DNA of 64,000 nt from VXNJ01 sp009840625 (lineage in GTDB: Bacteria; Chloroflexota; UBA11872; VXNJ01), in contig OZ242304.1 in assembly GCA_965207915.1 (NCBI GenBank), positions 1,302,001 to 1,366,000 on the forward strand. The letters are read 5' to 3'. How positions within the stretch are numbered: the first letter of the stretch is position 1; the number at the start of each line of letters is the position of its first letter. Under the pieces are notes generated by a model that was given only the letters and a program-made list of their open reading frames with translations, was not told where the DNA came from and did not search any database. Both the position numbers and the translations under genes were made by a program. Positions 33,171 through 40,721 of the stretch are shown here, one piece after another.

Positions 33171-34312
33171 CCCAGCTGTACAACGTCGCCAAACACACGC
33201 CCGAGGTTCCGCGCGAGCCGCAGATCTCGACCGGCCACTATATGCGGCCGATTTCCGAGCATGTTTGGGCCAACCGCAACAGTGAATCCAACTTCTACGC
33301 ACTGGTGTCCGACAACGGGCGGGCGCTGCTGCTGGACTACGGATTTCCCAGCACCGACCACGGCTTTCCCTTAAGCCGCTTTGGCGACCATTCTTTGCAA
33401 CAGTTGAAAGAGGTCGCGGGAGTCGAAAAAATCGACGCCGTGATCCCCAGCCACTACCACGACGACCACGTGGCCGGAATCCCATTCCTGCAGGAGCGCT
33501 ACGGCGTCGAGGTCTGGGCGCACCGGGTGTTCGCCCCGATCATCTCCGACCCCCTGCGCTACAACCTGCCCTGCCTTATGCGCGAACCTATCCGGGTCGA
33601 CCGCGTGCTCGAAGACGGCGAGGAATTCGAGTGGGAAGGTTACCGGCTACAGGCCTTCCACGCCCCCGGCCACACCCACTACGCCAGTCAGGTGTTTTTC
33701 TCCGCCGACAATATCCGCTACGCACTCACCGGCGATAACATCCTCGGCTCGCAGACCGGGCCGCGGCTGGGCGGTCCGATCTACCGCAACCGCTACAACG
33801 TCGGGAGTTTCCGGCCGACCCTGCGGGCGCTGTCAGAGTACTCGCCGCAGCTGCTTTTGACCGGACATTCCGGGGCATTGTCGGTCGATCACGAGCAACT
33901 GGACGAGCTGATGGCAAAGACCATCGATCTCGAACGTGCATTCAAGGACCTGGTTGTCGATCCCGACGAGGTCAACTTCGCGCTCGATCCGCAGTTTTTC
34001 TTCGTCCGTCCTTACTGGGCGTTCGCGGCCGCCGGCGAGGAAGTGGAGCTGGAAGTCCATTTGACCAACCACTGTGCGCACGCGGCCGAATTCGACATCC
34101 GCCCCAATCCGCCGGAAGGCTGGGCGTTCAATCCAGACCGCATCAAGGGCAGTCTCCGGGAAGGCGAGTCGGTCCGCCTGCAGCTGCGCCTCAGGGTCTC
34201 GGCCGACGCCGCGCCGGCGCGGCGTCGGGTGGCCACGTACGATCTGACTTTGGCCGGGCGGCGGTTCGGCCAGGAGGCCGAGAGCCTTATCAGCGTATCC
34301 GCCAACGACTGA
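33125..34312 (+). CDS. Tandem metallo-beta-lactamase protein, C-terminal part with Ig-like tail
   Basis: The second half of the probable fused gene: linker AIELLRTNLTQLYNVAKHTP, then a second MBL domain with VIPSHYHDDHVAGIPFLQE (full HxHxDH zinc motif), AFHAPGHTHYASQVFFSADN and LLTGHSG. After about residue 290 comes an Ig-like tail (VELEVHLTNHCAHAAEF, then GESVRLQLRLRV). The ATG at 33125 has no strong ribosome-binding site, and the sequence before it matches the end of the first MBL domain in this frame. If translated alone it is 395 residues. The likely activity is hydrolysis of an ester, lactone or similar bond; substrate unknown. Confidence 0.85.
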   Translation: MDDPAGAIELLRTNLTQLYNVAKHTPEVPREPQISTGHYMRPISEHVWANRNSESNFYALVSDNGRALLLDYGFPSTDHGFPLSRFGDHSLQQLKEVAGVEKIDAVIPSHYHDDHVAGIPFLQERYGVEVWAHRVFAPIISDPLRYNLPCLMREPIRVDRVLEDGEEFEWEGYRLQAFHAPGHTHYASQVFFSADNIRYALTGDNILGSQTGPRLGGPIYRNRYNVGSFRPTLRALSEYSPQLLLTGHSGALSVDHEQLDELMAKTIDLERAFKDLVVDPDEVNFALDPQFFFVRPYWAFAAAGEEVELEVHLTNHCAHAAEFDIRPNPPEGWAFNPDRIKGSLREGESVRLQLRLRVSADAAPARRRVATYDLTLAGRRFGQEAESLISVSAND

Positions 34313-34322
34313 CCGGCCCCTG

Positions 34323-35453
34323 ATGTTCGGGCCGATGCGACGCCCGGTGCAACGGCGCTTGGCAAGTGTTGGGCGGCCGGGCCGGGTCGCTGCCGGCGCG
34401 GCGATCCTGGCCGTGCTGCTGCTGGCCGGTTGTGATCTGGGCGGGGCGGAGACCGTACGGCGGGTCGCGACCCTGCCTTCGCCCCCGCCGCCGACGGTTG
34501 CTCCGAAGCCGGAGCGACTGGAGCTGGTGCTTGACCGCGGCCGCCTCAGCTGCGGCGTCAGCGATTCCCGGCCCGGGTTCGCAAGCCCCGGGGACGACGG
34601 GGCATACGACGGGCTGGAGGTGGACTTCTGCCGCGCCCTGGCCGCCGCCCTGCTGGGCAACCGCGGGGCGCTGGACCTGGTTCCGCTTGGCGGGGACGAC
34701 GCGCTGGCCGCGCTCGCCGAGGGACGGGTCGACGTGCTCCTGGCCGGTACGGCGCTCACCCAGGGCGCGGATGTGGATGCCGGGCTCGATTTCGCCGCCC
34801 CGCTCTACTTCGACGGCCAACAGCTGCTGGGCCACGCTGCGCGCGGCTACTCGGCGGCCAGCGACCTGGCCGACCTGGCCGGAGCGGTGGTGTGCGTGCA
34901 TGCCGGCTCGGACGCCGAGCGGCGGATCGCGGCCGCCGCCGAGGGAATCCGGCTCAGCTCGCAACTGACGGCCGCGGCGGCGCTGGCCGAGTTCGCGGCC
35001 GGCAACTGCGACGCCGTCACCAACGACAGCTCGGACCTGATAGCGGCCATGGCGGCCAGCCCCGAGGGGGCCGACTGGGCCCTGTTCCCAACCAGGTCGC
35101 TCACGGTGCGGCCGCTGGCGGCGGCCGTTCAGGATGGCCAGTCGCGCTTTGCCGACGCGGTGCGCTGGACCCTATTCGCGCTGCTGATCGCCGAGGAGCA
35201 TGGCATTAACTCGCAGAACCTGGACCTGGCCCTGATCGATGCCGGCGTTGATCTGGCGCGCCTGTTCGGGGTCGGCCCGTCCGAGCTGCAATCGGCGATG
35301 GGAATCCCGCACGACGCGTTCTACCAGGCGGTTTCGCAGGTCGGCAACTACGGCGAGATCTTCGAGCGGAATCTGGGCCGTCTGGGGGTGGCCCGAGGGT
35401 GGAACGGCCTGTACCGCGACGGCGGACTGCACTACCCGGGGCCGGCCCGCTAG
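34323..35453 (+). CDS. Amino-acid ABC transporter substrate-binding lipoprotein (AapJ-like)
   Basis: An exported solute-binding protein of the general L-amino-acid type. The signal peptide AGAAILAVLLLAGC has a clear lipobox. The ligand-binding core shows GRLSCGVSDSRPGF, GLEVDFCRALAAALLG, LIAEEHGINSQNLDLAL and the end segment GNYGEIFERNLG followed by GLYRDGGLHYPGPAR, as in AapJ/BztA proteins. No permease or ATPase genes are adjacent, so it is an orphan receptor in this window. Its TAG stop at 35451-35453 straddles the left end of the IS630 element: T and A belong to the target, G to the element. Confidence 0.9.
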   Translation: MFGPMRRPVQRRLASVGRPGRVAAGAAILAVLLLAGCDLGGAETVRRVATLPSPPPPTVAPKPERLELVLDRGRLSCGVSDSRPGFASPGDDGAYDGLEVDFCRALAAALLGNRGALDLVPLGGDDALAALAEGRVDVLLAGTALTQGADVDAGLDFAAPLYFDGQQLLGHAARGYSAASDLADLAGAVVCVHAGSDAERRIAAAAEGIRLSSQLTAAAALAEFAAGNCDAVTNDSSDLIAAMAASPEGADWALFPTRSLTVRPLAAAVQDGQSRFADAVRWTLFALLIAEEHGINSQNLDLALIDAGVDLARLFGVGPSELQSAMGIPHDAFYQAVSQVGNYGEIFERNLGRLGVARGWNGLYRDGGLHYPGPAR

Positions 35454-35488
35454 TGTCCTGTCTCGCTAAAGTCTATAGCGTTAAGCAT
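35453..35488. repeat. Left terminal inverted repeat of the IS630 element
   Basis: Begins GTGTCCTGTCTCGCTAA and ends CTATAGCGTTAAGCAT. It matches the complement of the right end except for one C/T and a three-base block. Its inner part overlaps the 3' end of the transposase gene (stop TAA at 35481-35483). Confidence 0.9.
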
Positions 35489-36563
35489 CAGTCTCCATCT
35501 CCGCCAGTTTCGCCCTGGCGCGCATGATCTTCTCCAGCACCTCGGCGCCCTTCTTCCTCCAGAGGTAGGGCTTCGGATCCAGGTTGTGTTCGGCCAGGCG
35601 GTCGATGATGTCGTCGGCAAGTTCCCGGGCGCTCCTGAAGCTCCCGTCGCGCAGGCGGGGAGTCAGGTCGGCAAAGAACCGCTCCACCATGTTCAGCCAG
35701 GACGAGGAGGTGGGCGTGAAGTGCATGTGGAAGCGCTTCTTCTTCGCCAGCCACTTCTTCACGTTCCGGTGCTTGTGGGTGGCGTAGTTGTCGCAGACAA
35801 CGTGCACGTCAAGTCCTTCGGGGACCTCGTCGTCGATCTGGCGCAGGAACCTCAGCCACTGCACGTGGGTGTGGCGCTTCTCAAGACGGCTGATCAGCTT
35901 GCCGTCCAGGTAGGACATTGCCGCAAACAGGGTGATCGTGCCGTGCCGCCGGTAGTCGTGGGTGTGGGTCCTGAGCCTGCCCGGGTTCAGCGGCAGCGAG
36001 GGCTGGGTCCGCTCCAGGGCCTGGATCTGGGACTTTTCGTCGCAGCAGAGCACGATCGATCTCTCCGGGGGATCAAGGTAGAGGCCGACCACGTCCCAAA
36101 ACTTCTCCGCAAAGTCCGGATCGCTTGAGAGCTTGAAGGTCTTGCCGCGGTGCGGTTTGAGGTCGTTGTCCCGCCAGATGCGGGCCACCGAGGCGTGCGA
36201 TATGCCAACTTCCCTGGCCGTTACCCGGGTGGAGCGCTGCTTTACGCCCCCTGCCGGTTCGGAGGCCTTCAGGATCACCTGCTCGACGGTCTCCAGGGGG
36301 ATCGAGGGCTTGCGGCCGCGGCCGGGCCTGTCGGCAAGGCCCGCCAGCCCCGAGCGCTCGAAGCGCTGCGACCACTTGTTTACCGTTACGACGGTGGTGT
36401 CCAGCTCTTCGGCGACCCGGCGCTGGCTCAGGCCTTCGGAGCGCAGCAGCACGATCCGGGCCCGCAGCAGATCGCGCCGGGAAGTCTTGCGGGCGCGCAA
36501 GCGGCGGCGCAGCTCGGTTTCCTCGTCGGGGAGAAGATCCAGCTTGACGGCGGGTCTGGCCAT
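35481..36563 (-). CDS. IS630-family transposase
   Basis: An intact DDE transposase of 360 residues. The N-terminal helix-turn-helix region (SEGLSQRRVAEELDTTVVTV, then NKWSQRFERSGLAGLADRPG) binds the ends. The catalytic core has VLCCDEKSQIQALERTQP (first Asp), DVHVVCDNYATHKH (second Asp) and SSWLNMVERFFADL (Glu). The ATG at 36563 follows GGAG at eight bases; TTG at 36584 is an alternative. There are no frameshifts or stops, so the copy may be active. Expression is probably driven from the right inverted repeat. Confidence 0.95.
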   Translation of the reverse strand: MARPAVKLDLLPDEETELRRRLRARKTSRRDLLRARIVLLRSEGLSQRRVAEELDTTVVTVNKWSQRFERSGLAGLADRPGRGRKPSIPLETVEQVILKASEPAGGVKQRSTRVTAREVGISHASVARIWRDNDLKPHRGKTFKLSSDPDFAEKFWDVVGLYLDPPERSIVLCCDEKSQIQALERTQPSLPLNPGRLRTHTHDYRRHGTITLFAAMSYLDGKLISRLEKRHTHVQWLRFLRQIDDEVPEGLDVHVVCDNYATHKHRNVKKWLAKKKRFHMHFTPTSSSWLNMVERFFADLTPRLRDGSFRSARELADDIIDRLAEHNLDPKPYLWRKKGAEVLEKIMRARAKLAEMETDA

Positions 36564-36605
36564 GGCCGCGTCTCCGGAGCACAATGGGATTGACTACGCA
36601 CCATT

Positions 36606-36641
36606 ATGCTTAACGCTATAGCTATTAGCAAGACAGGACAC
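36606..36641. repeat. Right terminal inverted repeat of the IS630 element
   Basis: Begins ATGCTTAACGCTATAG and ends GACAGGACAC, followed by the TA duplication. It pairs with 35453-35488 with four mismatches. Confidence 0.9.
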
Positions 36642-36715
36642 TAGGGATCCGGCTCGGGCAAAATTTCCCGGTCGCTTTCGCGCCCAGCAACCAGCCCCGG
36701 AGCCGCAACCTGCCC

Positions 36716-37525
36716 ATGTCACCCCAAGATCCCATCCGCCTGGTGGCGATAGATCTCGACGGAACCCTGGTCGACGACCGCAACGAGGTCGCCCCGCGCG
36801 TCGCAGGCGCAATCGAGGCGGCCCGTGCCGAAGGGGTGGAAGTTGTGATCGCGACCGGGCGGATGTTCCGCTCGGCGCTCAAATTCGTCGACGAGCTTTC
36901 ACTCACCGCACCAGTGATCTGCTATCAGGGGGCCCAGATCCGCGACCCGGCGTCGGGGGCGGTCCTGCACGAGCGGCTACTGGGTCAACGGCACGCCGCC
37001 GCGGTGATCGAGTTCGCCAGACGGCATCGGGTGCATGTGAATGCGTTTGCCGGCGACGAACTCTACATGGCCGAACTGACCGCCGAGGGTCGCTTTTATT
37101 GCCGGCTTTCCGGGATCGAACCCCGGCTGGTGGGCGACCTTGGCGCCTGGCTGGACCGGGACCTGGTCAAACTGGTCCTGGTAACCGACAGCGGCGATTC
37201 GCGCCAGCTGGTCGGACGGCTCGTCGAGGCCGTTCCCCGGGAGATAAACATCACCTGTTCGCACCCTCGCCTGGTCGAGGCAATCGACGGGCAGGTGAAC
37301 AAGGGCGATGCTCTCGCCAGACTCAGCCAGATCATGGACATCCCGATCAGCCAGATCATGGGGATCGGCGACAACCTCAACGACCTGCCGCTGGTCAAGG
37401 TGGCCGGGTTCGGGGTTGCGATGGGAAGCGGGGCGCCGGAAACCAAAGCGGCGGCCGACTTCGTTACCGCGCCGTACGAGGAAGACGGCGTCGCGGTGGC
37501 GATCGAGCGCTTCGTACTGGGCTAA
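36716..37525 (+). CDS. Cof-type HAD-IIB hydrolase
   Basis: A phosphatase of the haloacid dehalogenase superfamily, subclass IIB. Motif I is VAIDLDGTLVDD, motif II GVEVVIATGRMF, the Lys motif is in QVNKGDALARL and motif III/IV is IMGIGDNLNDLPLVK, followed by GFGVAMGSGAPETKAAADFV. The cap domain lies between about residues 85 and 190. Length 269 residues is typical. It ends 5 bp before tsaC and is probably co-transcribed with it. Substrates of Cof proteins are small sugar- or cofactor-phosphates; the exact one is not clear. Confidence 0.92.
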   Translation: MSPQDPIRLVAIDLDGTLVDDRNEVAPRVAGAIEAARAEGVEVVIATGRMFRSALKFVDELSLTAPVICYQGAQIRDPASGAVLHERLLGQRHAAAVIEFARRHRVHVNAFAGDELYMAELTAEGRFYCRLSGIEPRLVGDLGAWLDRDLVKLVLVTDSGDSRQLVGRLVEAVPREINITCSHPRLVEAIDGQVNKGDALARLSQIMDIPISQIMGIGDNLNDLPLVKVAGFGVAMGSGAPETKAAADFVTAPYEEDGVAVAIERFVLG

Positions 37526-37530
37526 CCGGG

Positions 37531-38139
37531 ATGCCGGGTGCCGACCTGGACCGCTGCGTCGCCCTGCTGGAGGCCGGCGGCGTGATCGCCTACCCGACCG
37601 ATACCGTTTTCGGATTGGGGGCCCGCATCGACCGGGTGGAAGGCGTGGCCAGGATCCTGCAGATCAAGGGCCGCGATCCGGGCCGGGGCATGCCAGTCCT
37701 GGTGGCCGACCGCCGGCGAGCGCTTGTCCTGGGACTGGCCCGACCCGGATTCGCAGAGCTCGCGGGGGCGTTCTGGCCGGGACCCTTGACGCTGCTCCTG
37801 CCGACCGCGGCCCCGATCGATGCTGTGGTGGCCCCCGGGGGCGTGATCGGCCTGCGGGTGCCAGACCACGGTGACCTGCTGGCCCTGCTCGATCGGCTAC
37901 CGACCGGGATCATCGGCACCAGCGCCAATCGCAGCGGCAGCCCGGCGCTGACTTCGCCGTCGGCGGTGCGGACCGAGCTGGGTTCGGAGGTCGACTGGAT
38001 CCTGCCCGGCCGCTGCCGGCTAGGGCAGCCCTCCAGCGTGGTTGACCTGACGGTCGATCCGCCGCAGATCCGGCGGGTCGGGGCGCTGGCCGGCGCTGAG
38101 CTGCGCGCAATCTGGCCGGCCCTAGCCTCCGAACCCTAA
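37531..38139 (+). CDS. tsaC: Threonylcarbamoyl-AMP synthase (TsaC/YrdC/Sua5)
   Basis: Makes threonylcarbamoyl-AMP for the t6A modification of ANN-reading tRNAs. The YrdC fold shows GGVIAYPTDTVFGLGARID, ILQIKGRDPGRGMPVLVADR (KxR motif), FWPGPLTLLLP, IGLRVPDH and GIIGTSANRSGSPALT. It has 202 residues, the short form without the Sua5 C-terminal domain. The ATG at 37531 follows the HAD gene stop by 5 bp. The frame is open upstream to 37099, but that part is antisense-like within the HAD gene. Confidence 0.93.
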   Translation: MPGADLDRCVALLEAGGVIAYPTDTVFGLGARIDRVEGVARILQIKGRDPGRGMPVLVADRRRALVLGLARPGFAELAGAFWPGPLTLLLPTAAPIDAVVAPGGVIGLRVPDHGDLLALLDRLPTGIIGTSANRSGSPALTSPSAVRTELGSEVDWILPGRCRLGQPSSVVDLTVDPPQIRRVGALAGAELRAIWPALASEP

Positions 38140-38180
38140 TCTGGGGCCGGGACGCCCGCTCGGAATTTGAGGACCAGCAA

Positions 38181-39038
38181 ATGAATATCGCAGTTACGGG
38201 GGGTGCCGGCCGGGTTGGCGAGGTTGTCTGCGCCCACGCCGCCGCGCGCGGGCACACCCCGATCGCGGTCGACAGCGACCTGCAGCGGCTGCTGCGGGTC
38301 GGTTCGGGCGCCGAATTGCGCCGTGCCGACGTTTGCGACCTGGGACAGGTGACCGCGGCGCTCGACGGGGCCGAGGCCGTGATTCACCTGGCCGCGATCA
38401 CGCACCCGCGGTGGGACTCCGCCCCCGAGGTATACGGGCGGAATACACGCATGACGATGAACGTTTTCGAGGCGGCGCGCCTGCTCGGGATCGGGCGCGT
38501 GGCGCAGGCTTCGAGCGAGTCGACCCTGGGGTTCAGCTTTGCCTATCGGCGCCACGGACCGGACTGGTACCCGATTACCGAGGAACACCCGCTGCGCCCC
38601 CAGGACGGTTACGGCCTAAGCAAGCTGGCCGCCGAACAGATCGCCCAGGCCTACCAGCGTCGCTGTGAGATTGACTCGGTCAGCTTTCGCTTTTGCCGCA
38701 TCATCTACGCCGACGCCTGGGAAACGGTGGTAGCCCCTCTGCGGCCCGCTATCGGTTCGGGGGCGCACCAGCTCTGGTCCTACGTTGCGGTCGAAGACGC
38801 CGCCGATGCCCTGCTGGCGGCGATCGAAGCGCCGCTGCGGGGAACCCATGCGGTGTATGCCACGGCCCCGGATACGTACATGGACGAGCCGACCGCCGAA
38901 TTGATGGCGGAGCACTATCCCGAGGCAACCCTTCGGGGCGGACCCCATCCGGCCAACGTGGCGGTCATCAGCTCGCAGCGGGCGATGGACCTGCTGGGCT
39001 GGCAGGCCGGCGTGAACTGGCGGTCGCGCCTCAAATAG
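38181..39038 (+). CDS. NAD-dependent epimerase/dehydratase (extended SDR)
   Basis: A 285-residue extended short-chain dehydrogenase. The Rossmann motif is IAVTGGAGRVGEVVCAHAA, followed by AVIHLAAITHP, the catalytic Ser region QASSESTLGFSF and the YxxxK motif DGYGLSKLAAEQ. The C-terminal part has YVAVEDAADALLAAIEAPLR. This pattern matches nucleotide-sugar or uronate epimerase/dehydrogenases, but the substrate cannot be set. It is 41 bp downstream of tsaC and converges on the DUF192 lipoprotein gene. Confidence 0.9.
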   Translation: MNIAVTGGAGRVGEVVCAHAAARGHTPIAVDSDLQRLLRVGSGAELRRADVCDLGQVTAALDGAEAVIHLAAITHPRWDSAPEVYGRNTRMTMNVFEAARLLGIGRVAQASSESTLGFSFAYRRHGPDWYPITEEHPLRPQDGYGLSKLAAEQIAQAYQRRCEIDSVSFRFCRIIYADAWETVVAPLRPAIGSGAHQLWSYVAVEDAADALLAAIEAPLRGTHAVYATAPDTYMDEPTAELMAEHYPEATLRGGPHPANVAVISSQRAMDLLGWQAGVNWRSRLK

Positions 39039-39056
39039 CTGCGGCCCCGGCCGCGG

Positions 39057-40721
39057 TCAGGTGCAGGGCAGCGAAACCGGGGCGGCGTCCGGGCCATCGA
39101 GGGTTGCGGTGTCGCCGTCGTTGTTCCAGACGTTGCGTGCGCCCCAGGGTTTGACGTCGCCGCTGGCGCGGCCGGAAGCGACCACCAGCGACCCCGAAGC
39201 CGGGATCTGGGTACCGGGCGCGAACGTGTGTTCGTTGCGCCTTCCCTCGTCGGAAATAGTCCAGCCCGCCAGCTCAAACCCGGCCGGCCCGGTGATGACC
39301 ACCAATTCACCGCCGGCGTCGCAGCTGGCCAGGGATGGCGCGCCGGCGTTGTCGACAGCCGGCGGCTCGGCATCCGGCGGCTGCGGTTGGACGTCGGTCG
39401 TTTCTTGAGTCGGGGCCTCCGGGGCGGGGCCAGTTTCCGGGCAATTGGTCAGAATGCGCCCCAGCGCGATCAATTCGTTTACGTCCACGCTCAGCGACCA
39501 GTGGTGCTTGACCCGGACCCAGGCATCGGCGTAGAAGCAGTGGCTGCCCGCATCGGGAGGCAACCATTCACCCGGGTCCTTTTTGCCCTTGGAGCGGTTG
39601 GATGACGCCGAGACCGCGATCAGCGCGTGGGCGTAGGTCTCGTCGTTGGCAAAACGCTGACGGGTCGAGCGGTCCCACTCCCAGCCGCCCGACTCGTGCG
39701 CCTCGGCCAGCGGGACCAGGTGGTCGATGTCGAATTCGCGCGCGACGGTGGTGGAGCGCCCGTCAAACACCGAATACCAGCTGCCGTCGGGAAGGCGTTC
39801 GGCCGCCAGGACCTCGCAGCGGGTGTTGCAGCCGTCGCGGTCGAGATCGCTCCAGTGCGGCCAGTCGTCGCGGTCGTATGGGGCGTCGTGTTCGGGTTTA
39901 ACGTCGAGCTCATTGAGCAGCGCGGCGGCACCCGGCTCAATCGGAATCGCAGTCGGCGCCGGTGTCGGCAGTGGTGTTTCCGGCGGCGGCACTCCGCCGA
40001 CCGTCACCCGGTCGCCGGGGCCAAATCCCATGCGTGCGAACCAGCCGCGGGTGACTTCGAGCGCGTACCGGTAGGGTTGCCCGGGGTAGATCGACTCGAG
40101 ACTCTCGGGCTCGCCCGGCAGGATCGCCAGGACGACTCCGTCGGCGTCAAGGAAGGCGATATCGAGGCCCAGGTACGTATTGCGCATCCAGAATCCGCCG
40201 CTGGTGTCGCTGGAAAATTCGAACAGCATGCCCTCGTCATCGCCGAGCGTGCTGCGGAACATCAGGCCGCGGGACCGGAGTTCGGGCGAATCGGCGATCT
40301 CGACGCTGAGTTCGACGATCCGGCCGCCGGCACTGCGGACTTCCACCTGCCGGATTGCAAATTCGCACGGCGTCGGTACCTGGGTGCTGCATGTTGCCTG
40401 CGGAGGTTGCCGGGCCGTGCCTTCCGCGGACTCCGCGCCGTCCGGCAACGGTTCGTCGGCAGCCTCGGGACCGGGTGTTGCGGGTGCGGTGGGGGTGGTC
40501 GCCGGAACAGTCGGCTGGGCGCCGGGTCGATTGGGATCGCCGCCGCCTGCGGTCGTCGGGGCGACCGGTGCGGCAGCCGGTCCGGGGTCCGGACTCGGTG
40601 ACGGTGACGGCTCGCCACAGGCCGTCAGCAGGCAAAAAACCGATAGCAGGACGGCGGCCCGGAGCAGGCGCCCGCGGCCGCTCCCGGGCGGGATGCGGCG
40701 ACCGGCTTCGGCTTTACTCAA
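39057..40721 (-). CDS. Lipoprotein with DUF192, HNH nuclease and lamin-tail domains
   Basis: A 554-residue exported protein with three distinct domains. A signal peptide with lipobox (LLSVFCLLTAC) and a long Pro/Thr-rich linker come first. Residues about 125-245 are DUF192: RSRGLMFRSTLGDDEGMLFE, then GGFWMRNTYLGLDIAFLDAD. Residues about 275-430 are a DUF1524/GmrSD-type HNH domain: EFDIDHLVPLAEAHESGGWE, then RFANDE, SSNRSKGKKDPGEWLPP and WVRVKHHW. The last 85 residues form a lamin-tail-like domain (ELVVITGPAGFELAGWTISD, then ARNVWNNDGDTATL). The HNH His, Asn and His positions are present, so it may be a secreted nuclease. The stop side converges on the epimerase gene. Confidence 0.85.
   Translation of the reverse strand: MSKAEAGRRIPPGSGRGRLLRAAVLLSVFCLLTACGEPSPSPSPDPGPAAAPVAPTTAGGGDPNRPGAQPTVPATTPTAPATPGPEAADEPLPDGAESAEGTARQPPQATCSTQVPTPCEFAIRQVEVRSAGGRIVELSVEIADSPELRSRGLMFRSTLGDDEGMLFEFSSDTSGGFWMRNTYLGLDIAFLDADGVVLAILPGEPESLESIYPGQPYRYALEVTRGWFARMGFGPGDRVTVGGVPPPETPLPTPAPTAIPIEPGAAALLNELDVKPEHDAPYDRDDWPHWSDLDRDGCNTRCEVLAAERLPDGSWYSVFDGRSTTVAREFDIDHLVPLAEAHESGGWEWDRSTRQRFANDETYAHALIAVSASSNRSKGKKDPGEWLPPDAGSHCFYADAWVRVKHHWSLSVDVNELIALGRILTNCPETGPAPEAPTQETTDVQPQPPDAEPPAVDNAGAPSLASCDAGGELVVITGPAGFELAGWTISDEGRRNEHTFAPGTQIPASGSLVVASGRASGDVKPWGARNVWNNDGDTATLDGPDAAPVSLPCT

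Larger units (their letters stand above)
35453..36641. mobile_element. IS630-family insertion sequence
   Basis: A complete element of 1189 bp, flanked on both sides by TA (35451-35452 and 36642-36643), the target duplication typical of IS630/Tc1 elements. The ends are 36-bp imperfect inverted repeats with four mismatches. It encodes one intact transposase on the minus strand. Removing one TA and the element restores CGC-TAG-GGA, so the upstream gene keeps its stop codon with or without the insertion. Confidence 0.92.
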
